This document shows, one piece after another, positions 46,068 to 55,181 of a stretch of DNA of 64,000 nt. The notes under the pieces were generated by a model, which did not search any database, was not told the DNA's origin, and saw nothing but the letters and a program-made list of their open reading frames with translations. The stretch spans positions 3,612,001-3,676,000 of the forward strand of contig NZ_CP021431.1 of the NCBI RefSeq assembly GCF_002158905.1. The letters run 5' to 3'. Both the position numbers and the translations under genes were made by a program. How positions within the stretch are numbered: position 1 is the stretch's first letter; each line of letters begins with the position of its first letter. Source of the stretch: Yoonia vestfoldensis. Its GTDB lineage: Bacteria; Pseudomonadota; Alphaproteobacteria; Rhodobacterales; Rhodobacteraceae.

Positions 46068-47068
46068 AAGATGAAATTCCGAACCTGAAGGATTTCGATC
46101 AGCGCCTGCGCGATGAAGCCCATGAGGAACCAAGCCTCGAGGTGCCCAGCGGCCCGCCCACATCGAAAACCCAGATCATCGCGATCTATGGCAAAGGCGG
46201 GATCGGCAAGTCGTTCACGCTGGCCAACCTGTCCCATATGATGGCCGAAATGGGCAAGCGCGTGCTGTTGATCGGCTGCGACCCCAAATCCGACACCACC
46301 AGCCTGTTGTTCGGCGGCAAGGCCTGCCCGACGATTATCGAGACATCCGCCAAGAAGAAACTGGCGGGCGAAGAAGTCGCCATCGGTGATGTCTGTTTCA
46401 AGCGCGGCGGCGTGTTTGCAATGGAACTTGGCGGGCCAGAGGTTGGCCGTGGCTGCGGTGGACGCGGCATTATCCACGGGTTTGAATTGCTGGAAAAGCT
46501 GGGGTTCCATGATTGGGACTTTGATTATGTCCTGCTGGATTTTCTTGGCGACGTGGTCTGCGGCGGTTTCGGCCTGCCGATTGCGCGCGACATGGCGCAA
46601 AAGGTGATCCTGGTCGCCTCCAACGATCTGCAATCGCTCTACGTCGCCAATAATGTCTGTTCGGCGGTGGAATATTTCCGCAAGCTGGGGGGCAATGTCG
46701 GTGTCGCCGGTCTGGTCATCAACAAGGATGACGGCACCGGAGAGGCGCAGGCCTTTGCCGAAGCTGTGAAAATCCCCGTTCTGGCGGCGATCCCGCAGAA
46801 TGACGATCTGCGCAAGAAATCGGCCAATTACCAGATTGTCGGCAGCTATGACAGCGAATGGGGCCCGATGTTCGCAGGTCTTGCCGAGGCTGTCGGCATC
46901 GCGCCCCCCGTGCGCCCGACCCCGCTGGATCAGGACGGTCTGCTGGGCCTGTTCGACGCCAAGGATACCGGCGGCGATTACAAGCTGGTCCCCGCCACCG
47001 ATATGGATATGCGCGGCAAGAATGCAGCGCCCAAAGCGACGTTGGAAGTGATCTATGATGACGCTTGA
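46064..47068 (+). CDS. bchX: Chlorophyllide a reductase, iron protein subunit X
   Basis: BchX (334 aa) is the NifH-like ATPase that passes electrons to BchYZ, which reduces the C7-C8 bond of chlorophyllide a. It has the P-loop [15 protein letters not shown], the [11 protein letters not shown] switch region, and Cys ligands of the shared 4Fe-4S cluster in the segments with GRGCGGRG and GDVVCGGF. About 40 residues precede the P-loop, typical for BchX rather than BchL. It is coupled to bchC and overlaps bchY by 14 bp. Confidence 0.96.
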   Translation: MKDEIPNLKDFDQRLRDEAHEEPSLEVPSGPPTSKTQIIAIYGKGGIGKSFTLANLSHMMAEMGKRVLLIGCDPKSDTTSLLFGGKACPTIIETSAKKKLAGEEVAIGDVCFKRGGVFAMELGGPEVGRGCGGRGIIHGFELLEKLGFHDWDFDYVLLDFLGDVVCGGFGLPIARDMAQKVILVASNDLQSLYVANNVCSAVEYFRKLGGNVGVAGLVINKDDGTGEAQAFAEAVKIPVLAAIPQNDDLRKKSANYQIVGSYDSEWGPMFAGLAEAVGIAPPVRPTPLDQDGLLGLFDAKDTGGDYKLVPATDMDMRGKNAAPKATLEVIYDDA

Positions 47069-48644
47069 TCACGAATCCAAAGGCTATGAAGTCGGTTACG
47101 ACGCGGCGGGCAATGTCCGCATCATCGAAGGCGAGCCTGTTGCGGCCTCCCCCGAGGTTGCGCAGACGGCCTTGGCTGGTGGCTGTTCTTCGGGTGGCAC
47201 GATGAAGGATGCGGCGCGCGCTGCGGGCAAATCCGAGATTCTGGACCAATATGCCAAGGATTATCCGCAAGGACCCCATGACCAGCCACAATCCATGTGT
47301 CCGGCATTCGGGTCTTTGCGCGTGGGCCTGCGCATGAAACGTGTCGCGACGATCCTGTCGGGGTCGGCCTGCTGCGTTTACGGGTTGACCTTCGTGTCGC
47401 ATTTCTATGGCGCGCGCCGGTCGGTCGGCTATGTGCCGTTCAATTCCGAAACTTTGGTCACCGGCAAGCTGTTCGAGGATATCCGCGAAAGCGTGCATGA
47501 TATGGCCGATCCCGACCGCTATGACGCGATCGTGGTGACCAATCTATGCGTGCCGACCGCATCTGGCGTGCCTTTGCGCCTGCTGCCGCGTGAAATCAAC
47601 GGCGTGCGCATTGTCGGCATCGACGTGCCCGGTTTTGGGATCCCGACCCATGCCGAGGCCAAGGATGTGCTGGCCGGTGCGATGCTGGCCTATGCCCGTG
47701 AAGAGATCAAGGCAGGCCCCGTTGCCCGCCCTGTCGGCGGCAAATCCGCCCGCCCGAGCGTTGCCCTGCTGGGCGAGATGTTCCCCGCCGATCCGATGAT
47801 GATCGGCGCGATGCTGGCCCCCATGGGTCTGGCCGCTGGTCCCGTCGTGCCGACCCGCGAATGGCGCGAGCTTTACGCCGCCCTTGATTGCGGCGTCGTG
47901 GCGGCGATCCATCCTTTCTATACGGCATCCGTGCGCGAATTTCAGGCCGCTGGCCGCAAGGTCGTGGGCTCTGCCCCTGTCGGATACCACGGCACGGCCG
48001 CATGGCTGGCCGCGATTGGCGAGGCCTATAACGTGCCTGCCGCGCAGATTGCTGCGGCGCAAAACGCATTTTTACCGGCGATCACCGCCGCGCTGGGTGG
48101 CGCGCAGATCAAAGGCACGGTGACCCTGTCAGGCTATGAAGGTTCTGAATTGCTGGTCGCGCGTCTGCTGATCGAAAGCGGCGCGGATGTGCCTTATGTT
48201 GGCACTGCCTGTCCGAAAACGCCCTGGTCTGCCGATGATGCCGCCTGGCTGGAAAGCCGCGGTGTGAAGGTGAAATACCGCGCGTCATTGGAAGATGATC
48301 TGGCGGCTGTGGATGCGATCAACCCCGATCTGGCGATTGGCACCACACCTGTGGTCCAGCACGCCAAGGAACGCGGGACACCGGCGCTTTATTTCACCAA
48401 TCTGATTTCGGCACGTCCCTTGATGGGGCCTGCAGGTGCCGGATCATTGGCGCAAGTCGTGAATGCCGCGATTGCGGGCAAGGAAAAGATGGATACGATG
48501 CGCGCCTTTTTCGAAGGCGTGGGGCATGGCGATACGGCCGGTGTCTGGGAAGGCGCGCCCAATCTGCGCCCCGATTTCCGCGCGATGCATCAGAAAAAGC
48601 TGGATAAGCAGGCGCGTGCGGCTGCGGCGGAACAGATGATATGA
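47055..48644 (+). CDS. bchY: Chlorophyllide a reductase subunit Y
   Basis: BchY (529 aa) is the NifD-like half of the catalytic component of chlorophyllide a reductase. Characteristic parts are [19 protein letters not shown] and [28 protein letters not shown], containing cluster-ligand Cys residues, and [19 protein letters not shown]. The double ATG at 47055 lies within the end of bchX. It is followed by an unusual 85-bp gap with a repeat before bchZ. Confidence 0.96.
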   Translation: MMTLDHESKGYEVGYDAAGNVRIIEGEPVAASPEVAQTALAGGCSSGGTMKDAARAAGKSEILDQYAKDYPQGPHDQPQSMCPAFGSLRVGLRMKRVATILSGSACCVYGLTFVSHFYGARRSVGYVPFNSETLVTGKLFEDIRESVHDMADPDRYDAIVVTNLCVPTASGVPLRLLPREINGVRIVGIDVPGFGIPTHAEAKDVLAGAMLAYAREEIKAGPVARPVGGKSARPSVALLGEMFPADPMMIGAMLAPMGLAAGPVVPTREWRELYAALDCGVVAAIHPFYTASVREFQAAGRKVVGSAPVGYHGTAAWLAAIGEAYNVPAAQIAAAQNAFLPAITAALGGAQIKGTVTLSGYEGSELLVARLLIESGADVPYVGTACPKTPWSADDAAWLESRGVKVKYRASLEDDLAAVDAINPDLAIGTTPVVQHAKERGTPALYFTNLISARPLMGPAGAGSLAQVVNAAIAGKEKMDTMRAFFEGVGHGDTAGVWEGAPNLRPDFRAMHQKKLDKQARAAAAEQMI

Positions 48645-48667
48645 TGGCGCTTGTGGCATATGTCGCT

Positions 48668-48720
48668 GGGGGCGCTGCCCCCGCTTCGCCCCCCCGGGAT
48701 ATTTGGGCTCGGAAGATGGG
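48668..48720 (+). repeat. Rhodobacterales-type intergenic repeat between bchY and bchZ
   Basis: It starts with a hairpin, GGGGGC-GCT-GCCCCC (48668-48682). A stretch CGCTTCGCCCCCCCGGGATA then runs to a GGAAGA tract. Sequences of the CCCCCGGGATATTT type are spread between genes in Rhodobacter-like genomes. It sits inside the bch operon and ends where the bchZ ribosome-binding site should be, so it may tune BchY to BchZ expression. Confidence 0.6.
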
Positions 48721-48729
48721 GTGCGCGGC

Positions 48730-50190
48730 ATGCTGATTATGGATCATGATCGGGCTGGTGGCTATTGGGGCGCGGTTTACGCATTTTGTGCCGTCAAGGG
48801 TTTGCAGGTCGTCATCGACGGGCCTGTGGGTTGTGAAAACCTGCCGGTGACCTCGGTTCTGCATTATACCGATGGGTTGCCGCCACATGAATTGCCCATC
48901 GTCGTGACCGGGCTGGGCGAGACCGAGATGGGCGAAGGCACCGAGGCTGCGATGAAACGCGCCTGGGAAGTGCTTGATCCGGCGCTGCCGGCCGTGGTGG
49001 TGACGGGGTCGATTGCCGAGATGATCGGCGGCGGCGTGACCCCGCAAGGCACCAATATCCAGCGGTTCCTGCCGCGCACCATTGACGAGGATCAATGGGA
49101 AGCCGCTGACCGCGCGATGACCTGGATTTTCACCGAATTCGGCATGACGAAAGGCCGGATGCCGCCAGAAAAGAAACGGTCCGAGGGCGAGGCGCCGCGC
49201 GTCAATATCCTGGGGCCGATGTATGGCGCGTTCAACATGCCATCCGATCTGGCCGAGATCCGCCGTCTGATCGAAGGCATCGGGGCCGAGGTCAATATGG
49301 TGATGCCGCTTGGCGCCCATGTGGCCGAGATGCGCAATCTGGTGAATGCGGATGTCAATATCTGCATGTACCGCGAATTTGGCCGTGGTTTGTGCGAGGT
49401 ATTGGGCAAGCCTTATCTGCAAGCGCCGTTTGGCATTGATTCCACCACGAAATTCCTGCGCAAGCTGGGTGAATTGACGGGGCTGGACCCCGAGCCGTTC
49501 ATCGAACGCGAGAAACATTCGACCATCAAACCGGTCTGGGATCTGTGGCGGTCTGTCACGCAGGATTTCTTTGCCACCGCGGAATTCGCCATTGTCGCGA
49601 ATGAAACCTATGCCCGCGGGATCCGGCATTATCTGGAAGGTGATCTGGGCTTTCCCTGCGCCTTTGCCGTGGCGCGCTGTCGCGGCAAGAAGACCAATAA
49701 TGACGAAGTGCGCGCCTTGATGCATGCCAAGCGCCCGCTGATCGTCATGGGGTCGATCAATGAAAAGATGTATCTGGCCGAAATGAAGGCCGGACACGGG
49801 CCAAGCCCCGTGTTCATCCCTGCCAGTTTTCCCGGTGCCGCGATCCGGCGCGCCACGGGCACGCCTTTCATGGGCTATGCCGGTGCGACCTATGTGCTGC
49901 AAGAGGTCTGCAACGGCTTGTTCGATGCCTTGTTCCACATTCTGCCCCTGGGCAGTGACATGGATGCAACCGATGCCACGCTGACACCCTTGCGCCGCGA
50001 TTTCCCTTGGGATGCGGATGCGCAGGCCAAGCTGGACGAGATCGTGGCGACGCACCCGATCCTGACACGCATTTCCGCCGCCAAATCTCTGCGCGATGCC
50101 GCAGAGCGGGCGGCGCTCGACGCCGGTAACGACAGGGTCGTGCTGGAGACCGTCGCAACACTGCAACCATCCTTGGGAGGACGCAAATGA
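48730..50190 (+). CDS. bchZ: Chlorophyllide a reductase subunit Z
   Basis: BchZ (486 aa) is the NifK-like half of chlorophyllide a reductase. It begins [24 protein letters not shown], with [20 protein letters not shown] carrying cluster Cys and [16 protein letters not shown]. The ATG at 48730 gives this standard start; a TTG at 48703 would add nine residues from the repeat. GGAAGA at 48711 is the nearest ribosome-binding candidate and rather far. It overlaps pufQ by ATGA; the puf promoter of Rhodobacter lies within this gene's 3' part. Confidence 0.95.
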   Translation: MLIMDHDRAGGYWGAVYAFCAVKGLQVVIDGPVGCENLPVTSVLHYTDGLPPHELPIVVTGLGETEMGEGTEAAMKRAWEVLDPALPAVVVTGSIAEMIGGGVTPQGTNIQRFLPRTIDEDQWEAADRAMTWIFTEFGMTKGRMPPEKKRSEGEAPRVNILGPMYGAFNMPSDLAEIRRLIEGIGAEVNMVMPLGAHVAEMRNLVNADVNICMYREFGRGLCEVLGKPYLQAPFGIDSTTKFLRKLGELTGLDPEPFIEREKHSTIKPVWDLWRSVTQDFFATAEFAIVANETYARGIRHYLEGDLGFPCAFAVARCRGKKTNNDEVRALMHAKRPLIVMGSINEKMYLAEMKAGHGPSPVFIPASFPGAAIRRATGTPFMGYAGATYVLQEVCNGLFDALFHILPLGSDMDATDATLTPLRRDFPWDADAQAKLDEIVATHPILTRISAAKSLRDAAERAALDAGNDRVVLETVATLQPSLGGRK

Positions 50191-50411
50191 CCGATTTCAC
50201 CACAGATGCACCGATGGCACGGGCGCGGCACAGCGCCCCGAAACGCGAATATTACGCGTATTTCGCGCTGATCTTTATGGCAACCCTGCCGCTGGCGATC
50301 CTGACCTGGGTGCTGTTCGCGGCGCGCCGGATGGAATTGCCCGAAAACGGCCCTATCGCCAAGGCCTGGACCCAGGCCCGCATCATCACGCCGCATATCT
50401 TTAACGCATGA
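50187..50411 (+). CDS. pufQ: Photosynthesis cofactor protein PufQ
   Basis: PufQ (74 aa) is a one-helix protein that promotes bacteriochlorophyll formation or delivery during complex assembly. The family pattern is [24 protein letters not shown] as the helix, then [12 protein letters not shown] and a C-terminal ITPHIF. Coupled to bchZ by ATGA. It lies at the head of the puf genes, as in Rhodobacter. Confidence 0.93.
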   Translation: MTDFTTDAPMARARHSAPKREYYAYFALIFMATLPLAILTWVLFAARRMELPENGPIAKAWTQARIITPHIFNA

Positions 50412-50454
50412 AGATGCGGCACGACATTTGTCCGCAAACGGGCATCAAGACATT

Positions 50455-50477
50455 CGTCATTCCCCCCCGGGATGACG
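50455..50477 (+). repeat. Hairpin between pufQ and pufB
   Basis: CGTCAT..CCC pairs with GGGATGACG (one bulged T; stem ends 50455 and 50477). In Rhodobacter the pufQ-pufB junction is where the long puf message is cut to give the stable pufBA fragment, so this structure may protect the 5' end of that fragment. Confidence 0.55.
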
Positions 50478-50558
50478 GATTGGGGCAGAGGACAAGCTTC
50501 TGTCGTAACCCGGCCGCGGGGGCTGCGCGGCGTCAGTATTCTATTTTGGAGACAAAAC

Positions 50559-50714
50559 ATGGCTGACAAATCCGACCTGTCCTTCACAGGTCTCACTGAT
50601 GAGCAAGCGCAAGAGCTGCACTCAGTCTATATGAGCGGGTTTACGATCTTCACGATCGTGGCCGTCGTCGCGCATATTCTGACGTACATCAAGCTGCCTT
50701 GGTTCAACTGGTAA
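50559..50714 (+). CDS. pufB: Light-harvesting complex 1 beta chain
   Basis: PufB (51 aa) is the LH1 beta polypeptide that binds bacteriochlorophyll in the ring around the reaction centre. A soluble N-terminal part ([21 protein letters not shown]) is followed by one helix with the bacteriochlorophyll-ligand His at residue 39 (VVAHIL) and an aromatic PWFNW end. TTGGAGA lies upstream of the ATG. Confidence 0.97.
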   Translation: MADKSDLSFTGLTDEQAQELHSVYMSGFTIFTIVAVVAHILTYIKLPWFNW

Positions 50715-50731
50715 GAAGAGGAACATAACAG

Positions 50732-50884
50732 ATGGCACAGTTCTACAAGATCTGGCTGGTTTTCGACCCGCGCCGCGTTTTCGTGGCACAGGGCGTTTTC
50801 CTGTTCCTGCTGGCAGCGATGATTCACCTCGTCCTGCTGAGCAACGAAAGCACAAACTGGTTCCAGCTCGCCTTTGGCGGTTGA
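50732..50884 (+). CDS. pufA: Light-harvesting complex 1 alpha chain
   Basis: PufA (50 aa) is the LH1 alpha polypeptide. It starts [20 protein letters not shown], typical of LH1 alpha. The ligand His is residue 32 ([10 protein letters not shown]), and a Trp (NWF) follows for hydrogen bonding to the pigment. GAGGAA precedes the ATG. Seventeen bases separate it from pufB. Confidence 0.97.
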   Translation: MAQFYKIWLVFDPRRVFVAQGVFLFLLAAMIHLVLLSNESTNWFQLAFGG

Positions 50885-50910
50885 TCAGCGCTTTTTGCAT
50901 AAAATCGCTA

Positions 50911-50933
50911 CGGGCGGGACTTTGATCCGCCCG
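50911..50933 (+). repeat. Stabilising hairpin between pufA and pufL
   Basis: A 7-bp GC stem (CGGGCGG with CCGCCCG) and a 9-base loop, in the 125-bp gap between pufA and pufL. In Rhodobacter a hairpin at this place protects the 3' end of the pufBA message, keeping antenna mRNA above reaction-centre mRNA. No T-run follows, so it is not a full terminator. Confidence 0.75.
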
Positions 50934-51009
50934 CGGCAAACAGCGATATCGACGATCACAGGGCGCAGCCGAACGGGGATGCAGGGCCTGTATTACATGG
51001 AGTAGGAAG

Positions 51010-51840
51010 ATGGCACAGCTCAGCTTCGAAAGAAAATACCGGGTCCGTGGCGGGACATTGGTAGGCGGAGATCTGTTCGACTTTTGGGTGGGGCCATTTT
51101 ATGTTGGCTTCTTCGGGGTCACGACGTTCTTTTTCGCCGTCCTTGGGACAATCTTGATATTTTACGGGGCCAGCCAAGGCCCGACATGGAATCCGTGGCT
51201 GATCTCGATTGATCCGCCGCCACTGGAATATGGCCTTGGGGCCGCACCGTTGCTGCAAGGCGGATTGTGGCAGATCATCACGATCTGCGCGGTTGGCGCC
51301 TTCCTCAGCTGGATGATGCGCGAGGTCGAAATCTGCCGCAAACTGGGCATCGGCTATCATGTGCCTTTTGCTTTCGGTGTTGCGATCTTTGCCTATGTCA
51401 CGCTGGTGATCATCCGGCCGGTGCTGTTGGGGGCCTGGGGACATGCGTTTCCTTACGGGATCTTCAGCCACCTCGATTGGGTGAATAACGTGGGCTATGC
51501 TTATGGCAATTTCCATTACAACCCGGCCCATATGGTCGCGATCAGTTTCTTCTGGATCACGACGCTGGCGCTGGCGCTGCATGGATCGCTGGTCTTGTCG
51601 GCGGTCAACCCCGGCAAGGGCAAGACCATCGGCGCGCCTGACCATGAAGACACCTATTTCCGCGATCTGATCGGCTATTCGATCGGGCCACTCGGCATTC
51701 ACCGTCTGGGCCTGTTCCTGGCGCTGATGGCTGGTTTCTGGAGCGCGGTCTGTATCGTGATATCGGGCACGATCTGGTTCGAGGAATGGATCGTCTGGTG
51801 GGATTGGTATTATGAACTGCCTTGGTGGGTAGACCTGTAG
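51010..51840 (+). CDS. pufL: Photosynthetic reaction centre L subunit
   Basis: PufL (276 aa) carries half of the pigments of the reaction centre. Five helices. Counting from the Met, the ligands are His154, His174 (bacteriochlorophylls) and His191, His231 (iron), with Glu213-Asp214 on the quinone-B proton path. After Met removal all agree with Rhodobacter numbering. The C-terminus ends WVDL, some residues shorter than in R. sphaeroides. Confidence 0.98.
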   Translation: MAQLSFERKYRVRGGTLVGGDLFDFWVGPFYVGFFGVTTFFFAVLGTILIFYGASQGPTWNPWLISIDPPPLEYGLGAAPLLQGGLWQIITICAVGAFLSWMMREVEICRKLGIGYHVPFAFGVAIFAYVTLVIIRPVLLGAWGHAFPYGIFSHLDWVNNVGYAYGNFHYNPAHMVAISFFWITTLALALHGSLVLSAVNPGKGKTIGAPDHEDTYFRDLIGYSIGPLGIHRLGLFLALMAGFWSAVCIVISGTIWFEEWIVWWDWYYELPWWVDL

Positions 51841-51852
51841 GAGGGTATGAAA

Positions 51853-52779
51853 ATGGCTGAATATCAAAATATCTTCACGCAGGTTCAGGTTCAGGGCCCT
51901 GCTGAAATGGGGGTCGCTGCTGACGCGGATACGATGCGCGAACGCACCAAGGGGACCCGGTTCTCGACCTTGCTTGGCGTCTTTGGCAATGCCCAGATCG
52001 GGCCTGTCCATCTGGGGTCTGCCGGCATGATCGCCGTCATCGGCTTTGCGGCATGGTTCTTCATCATCGGGATGAATTTCTGGGCCGAGGTCGGCTATAG
52101 CCCCGGTCTGTTCTTCCGTGACCTGTTCTGGCTGTCGCTGGAACCACCGGGGCCACAATATGGGCTGGGCTTTGCGCCTTTGGCCGAAGGCGGATGGTGG
52201 CTGATCGCCAGCTTCTTCTTTCTGGTCGGCTGCTGTGCCTGGTGGCTGCATACCTATCAACGCGCCAAGGCGCTGGGGATGGGGCTGCATGTGGCCTATG
52301 CCTTTGCCGCGCTGCTGTGGCTGATCTTTGTGCTGGGTCTGATCCGGCCAATCCTGATGGGATCATGGAGCGAGGCCGTCCCTTACGGTATCTTCTCGCA
52401 TCTTGATTGGACCAACCTGTTCTCGATCACTTACGGCAACCTGTTCTACAACCCGTTCCACGCGCTTTCGATCGTGTTCCTTTACGGGTCGGTGCTGCTG
52501 TTTGCGATGCATGGTGCGACGATCCTTGCGGTCAGCCGTTTCGGCGGCGAGCGTGAGATCGAACAGATCGTGGATCGTGGCACGGCATCGGAACGGGCCG
52601 CCTTGTTCTGGCGCTGGACCATGGGCTTTAACGCCACGATGGAAGGTATCCACCGTTGGGCCTGGTGGTTCGCGGTTCTGACGCCACTGACCGGTGGTAT
52701 CGGGATCCTGCTGTCGGGCACCGTCGTTGACAACTGGTTTGTCTGGGCACAACTCCGTGGCTATGCGCCCCTGAACTGA
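51853..52779 (+). CDS. pufM: Photosynthetic reaction centre M subunit
   Basis: PufM (308 aa) pairs with PufL. Counting from the Met, ligands are His183, His203 (pigments), His220 and His267 (iron), Glu235 (iron), and Tyr211, equivalent to Tyr M210 of Rhodobacter, important for primary electron transfer. Start chosen at 51853: GGAGGG lies at the right distance from this ATG and gives MAEYQNIF; the ATG at 51847 is too close to it. It lies 12 bp after pufL. Confidence 0.98.
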   Translation: MAEYQNIFTQVQVQGPAEMGVAADADTMRERTKGTRFSTLLGVFGNAQIGPVHLGSAGMIAVIGFAAWFFIIGMNFWAEVGYSPGLFFRDLFWLSLEPPGPQYGLGFAPLAEGGWWLIASFFFLVGCCAWWLHTYQRAKALGMGLHVAYAFAALLWLIFVLGLIRPILMGSWSEAVPYGIFSHLDWTNLFSITYGNLFYNPFHALSIVFLYGSVLLFAMHGATILAVSRFGGEREIEQIVDRGTASERAALFWRWTMGFNATMEGIHRWAWWFAVLTPLTGGIGILLSGTVVDNWFVWAQLRGYAPLN

Positions 52780-52790
52780 GGAGAGAGACG

Positions 52791-53015
52791 ATGAAAAAAG
52801 ACAACATCCTCGACATGAACGACAAAAGCAGGCTGACCGCCGACATCACCTTTCTGATGCTCAAAGGCGCGGGTTATGCGGCGCTGGTCGTGCTGGCGAT
52901 CTGGTTCTTTATCGCGGCTTTTGCCTTTGTTGGCCGGGCCTTGCCCGAAGAAAGCCGCAGCACGCCCGACCCGATCAACCGGGCGGCACCGATGGAAGAT
53001 GCCGTCGCTGACTGA
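52791..53015 (+). CDS. pufX: PufX, reaction centre-LH1 core protein
   Basis: PufX (74 aa) opens the LH1 ring for quinone exchange and helps dimerise the core complex in Rhodobacter. The conserved heart is here: FLMLKGAGYA at the helix start, a single helix, then FVGRALPEES. The soluble C-terminus is divergent and short. GGAGAGAGA precedes the ATG, and it lies 11 bp after pufM. No pufC (reaction-centre cytochrome) is present, in line with the PufX-type core. Confidence 0.92.
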   Translation: MKKDNILDMNDKSRLTADITFLMLKGAGYAALVVLAIWFFIAAFAFVGRALPEESRSTPDPINRAAPMEDAVAD

Positions 53016-53024
53016 CATGCCCTT

Positions 53025-53057
53025 GGATCAGGCATAGCGCGACGCCTTGCCTGATCC
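53025..53057 (+). repeat. Hairpin after pufX
   Basis: A perfect 10-bp stem GGATCAGGCA / TGCCTGATCC with a 13-base loop, starting 9 bases after the pufX stop. No T-run, so it is likely an mRNA-protecting structure or weak terminator. Confidence 0.75.
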
Positions 53058-53095
53058 TTCGCCGTCGGATCACCTTTCCCTGGTCGGTCCGTCAT

Positions 53096-53111
53096 TGGGG
53101 TTTCGACCCCA
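53096..53111 (+). repeat. Small UUCG-loop hairpin
   Basis: TGGGGT-TTCG-ACCCCA, a 6-bp stem on a TTCG loop. Another 5-bp hairpin, CCTGT..ACAGG, follows at 53120-53134. Confidence 0.6.
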
Positions 53112-53140
53112 GTTCCCTTCCTGTTGGCTACAGGAGACTA

Positions 53141-53178
53141 GCGTCGCAAGCGGGTCACCCCACTTGCGACGCTTTTTT
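53141..53178 (+). terminator. Strong rho-independent terminator between pufX and dxs
   Basis: A perfect 10-bp stem GCGTCGCAAG / CTTGCGACGC, a 12-base loop and six T's. It lies 17 bp before the dxs start, so dxs depends on readthrough or on a promoter hidden in the preceding region. Confidence 0.92.
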
Positions 53179-53195
53179 ATTGCAAAGGTGACGTC

Positions 53196-55130
53196 ATGAC
53201 GAACCGCCCTTCCACACCGTTTCTGGACAGTATCGCTGGCCCTGCTGATCTGCGCCGGATGAATGATACCGCGCTGGCCAATCTGGCCGATGATCTGCGC
53301 GCCGAGGTGATTTCCGCCGTCTCGGAAACGGGCGGCCATCTGGGGTCGTCTTTGGGTGTGGTCGAGCTGACCGTCGCCATTCACGCGGTGTTCGACACCC
53401 CGCGCGACAAGCTGATCTTTGACGTGGGTCATCAATGTTATCCGCATAAGGTGCTGACCGGCCGGCGTGACCGTATCCGCACCTTGCGCCAGGAAGGCGG
53501 GTTGTCCGGTTTCACCAAACGCGCCGAAAGCGAATTCGACCCCTTTGGCGCGGCGCATTCCAGCACCTCTATTTCTGCCGCGCTTGGGTTTGCCGTAGGC
53601 CGTGATCTGGGCATGCCCACCGGCGATGCGATTGCCGTGATCGGCGATGGGTCGATCAGCGCGGGCATGGCCTATGAGGCGATGAACAATGCAGGGTCCG
53701 AAGGTCGCCGCCTGTTCGTGATCCTCAACGACAATGAAATGTCCATCGCCCCGCCGGTGGGTGCGATGTCGAAATATCTATCGGGGCTTTATGCCTCGCC
53801 CTTGGGTGATCTGCACAAGATGGCCGAAGGGTTCGAATCCGTGCTGCCCGGCCCGATCCGCGACCATGCCCGCCGCGCGCGGCAATTGGTGACGGGCGTG
53901 CAATCTGGCAATGCGGGGACCTTGTTCGAAAGCCTTGGCTTTTCCTATATCGGCCCAATTGATGGCCATGACATGACCCAGCTTTTGCCGGTGCTGCGCG
54001 CGGCCAAGACCCGCGCCACAGGCCCCGTGCTGATCCATGTCTGCACCAAGAAAGGCAAAGGCTATGCCCCCGCCGAACAAAGCGCCGACAAATACCACGG
54101 CGTGTCGAAATTCAATGTCGCCAGTGGCGAACAGGCCAAATCGCGCCCCAATGCCCCGAGCTATACCAAGGTCTTTGGCACCGCGCTGACGGTCGAGGCG
54201 CAGCATGATCCGCGCATCGTTGCCGTCACCGCCGCGATGCCCAATGGCACCGGCGTCGATATCATGGGCCAGCGTTTTGGCAGCCGTGTGTTTGATGTCG
54301 GTATCGCTGAACAGCATGGCGTGACCTTTGCCGCAGGCATGGCGGCCAGCGGGCTGAAACCCTTCTGCGCGATCTATTCGACGTTTCTGCAACGCGGTTA
54401 TGACCAGATCGTGCATGATGTGGCCTTGCAGAACCTGCCGGTGCGCTTTGCCATCGACCGTGCCGGGCTGGTCGGTGCCGATGGGCCGACCCATGCGGGG
54501 TCGTTCGATATCGGCTATCTGGCCGCCTTGCCCAATATGGTGGTCATGGCCGCAGGCGATGAATTGGAATTGATGCATATGGTGCGCACCGCCGCCGCCT
54601 ATGATGCGGGGCCTATCGCGTTTCGTTATCCGCGCGGCGAAGGCGTGGGGATGGAATTGCCCGAACGCGGCGAGATCATCGAGATCGGCAAGGGCCGGAT
54701 CGTGCAGGAAGGCAGCGATGTCGCGATCCTGTCCCTTGGCGCGCATCTGGACGAATGCCGCAAGGCCGCCCGCCAGCTAGAGGCGCAGGGCGTTTCGGTC
54801 ACTATCGCGGACGCCCGTTTCGCCAAGCCGCTGGACCGCGCGCTGATCCGGCAATTGCTGCGCCATCACAAGGCGCTGGTCACCGTCGAACAGGGCGCGC
54901 AGGGTGGTTTCGGGGCGATGGTGCTGCATGATCTGGCCAATGACGGGCTGCTGGACGGGCGCTGTCAGGTCCGCACGATGACGCTGCCTGATCGCTATAT
55001 CGACCATGCCGCCCCCGATGTGATGTATGCAGAGGCCGGGCTGACCGCCGTTGATATCGCCGCCACGGCGATGCAGGCGGCCAATATCGGTCTGCGCAGG
55101 GTCCAGTCGCCGGTGGCGGATCAGGGCTGA
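53196..55130 (+). CDS. dxs: 1-deoxy-D-xylulose-5-phosphate synthase
   Basis: Dxs (644 aa) joins pyruvate and glyceraldehyde 3-phosphate with thiamine diphosphate, the first step of the MEP isoprenoid pathway that feeds carotenoids and the bacteriochlorophyll tail. The thiamine-binding motif is [17 protein letters not shown]...[16 protein letters not shown] is the N-terminal signature, and the transketolase-like pyrimidine domain has [26 protein letters not shown] precedes the ATG, just downstream of the puf terminator. Rhodobacter also has dxs beside pufX. Confidence 0.96.
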   Translation: MTNRPSTPFLDSIAGPADLRRMNDTALANLADDLRAEVISAVSETGGHLGSSLGVVELTVAIHAVFDTPRDKLIFDVGHQCYPHKVLTGRRDRIRTLRQEGGLSGFTKRAESEFDPFGAAHSSTSISAALGFAVGRDLGMPTGDAIAVIGDGSISAGMAYEAMNNAGSEGRRLFVILNDNEMSIAPPVGAMSKYLSGLYASPLGDLHKMAEGFESVLPGPIRDHARRARQLVTGVQSGNAGTLFESLGFSYIGPIDGHDMTQLLPVLRAAKTRATGPVLIHVCTKKGKGYAPAEQSADKYHGVSKFNVASGEQAKSRPNAPSYTKVFGTALTVEAQHDPRIVAVTAAMPNGTGVDIMGQRFGSRVFDVGIAEQHGVTFAAGMAASGLKPFCAIYSTFLQRGYDQIVHDVALQNLPVRFAIDRAGLVGADGPTHAGSFDIGYLAALPNMVVMAAGDELELMHMVRTAAAYDAGPIAFRYPRGEGVGMELPERGEIIEIGKGRIVQEGSDVAILSLGAHLDECRKAARQLEAQGVSVTIADARFAKPLDRALIRQLLRHHKALVTVEQGAQGGFGAMVLHDLANDGLLDGRCQVRTMTLPDRYIDHAAPDVMYAEAGLTAVDIAATAMQAANIGLRRVQSPVADQG

Positions 55131-55142
55131 CCGGACAGAGGC

Positions 55143-55163
55143 GGCGGGCCTGAATGGCCCGTC
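55143..55163. terminator. Hairpin in the convergent dxs / ABC-exporter gap
   Basis: CGGGCC-TGAAT-GGCCCG with flanking extra pairs, in the 51-bp gap between two convergent genes. No long T-run on either side, so termination is likely but weak. Confidence 0.4.
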
Positions 55164-55181
55164 TGACATGGATGGCCCGTC

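Larger units (their letters stand above)
53016..53178 (+). ncRNA. Candidate 3'-UTR small RNA of the puf operon (PcrX-like position)
   Basis: The 163 bases after pufX fold into four successive hairpins ending in a strong terminator. R. sphaeroides makes a regulatory RNA, PcrX, from the 3' end of the puf message. The position matches, but I compared no sequence with PcrX and cannot show that a stable RNA is made. Confidence 0.35.
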
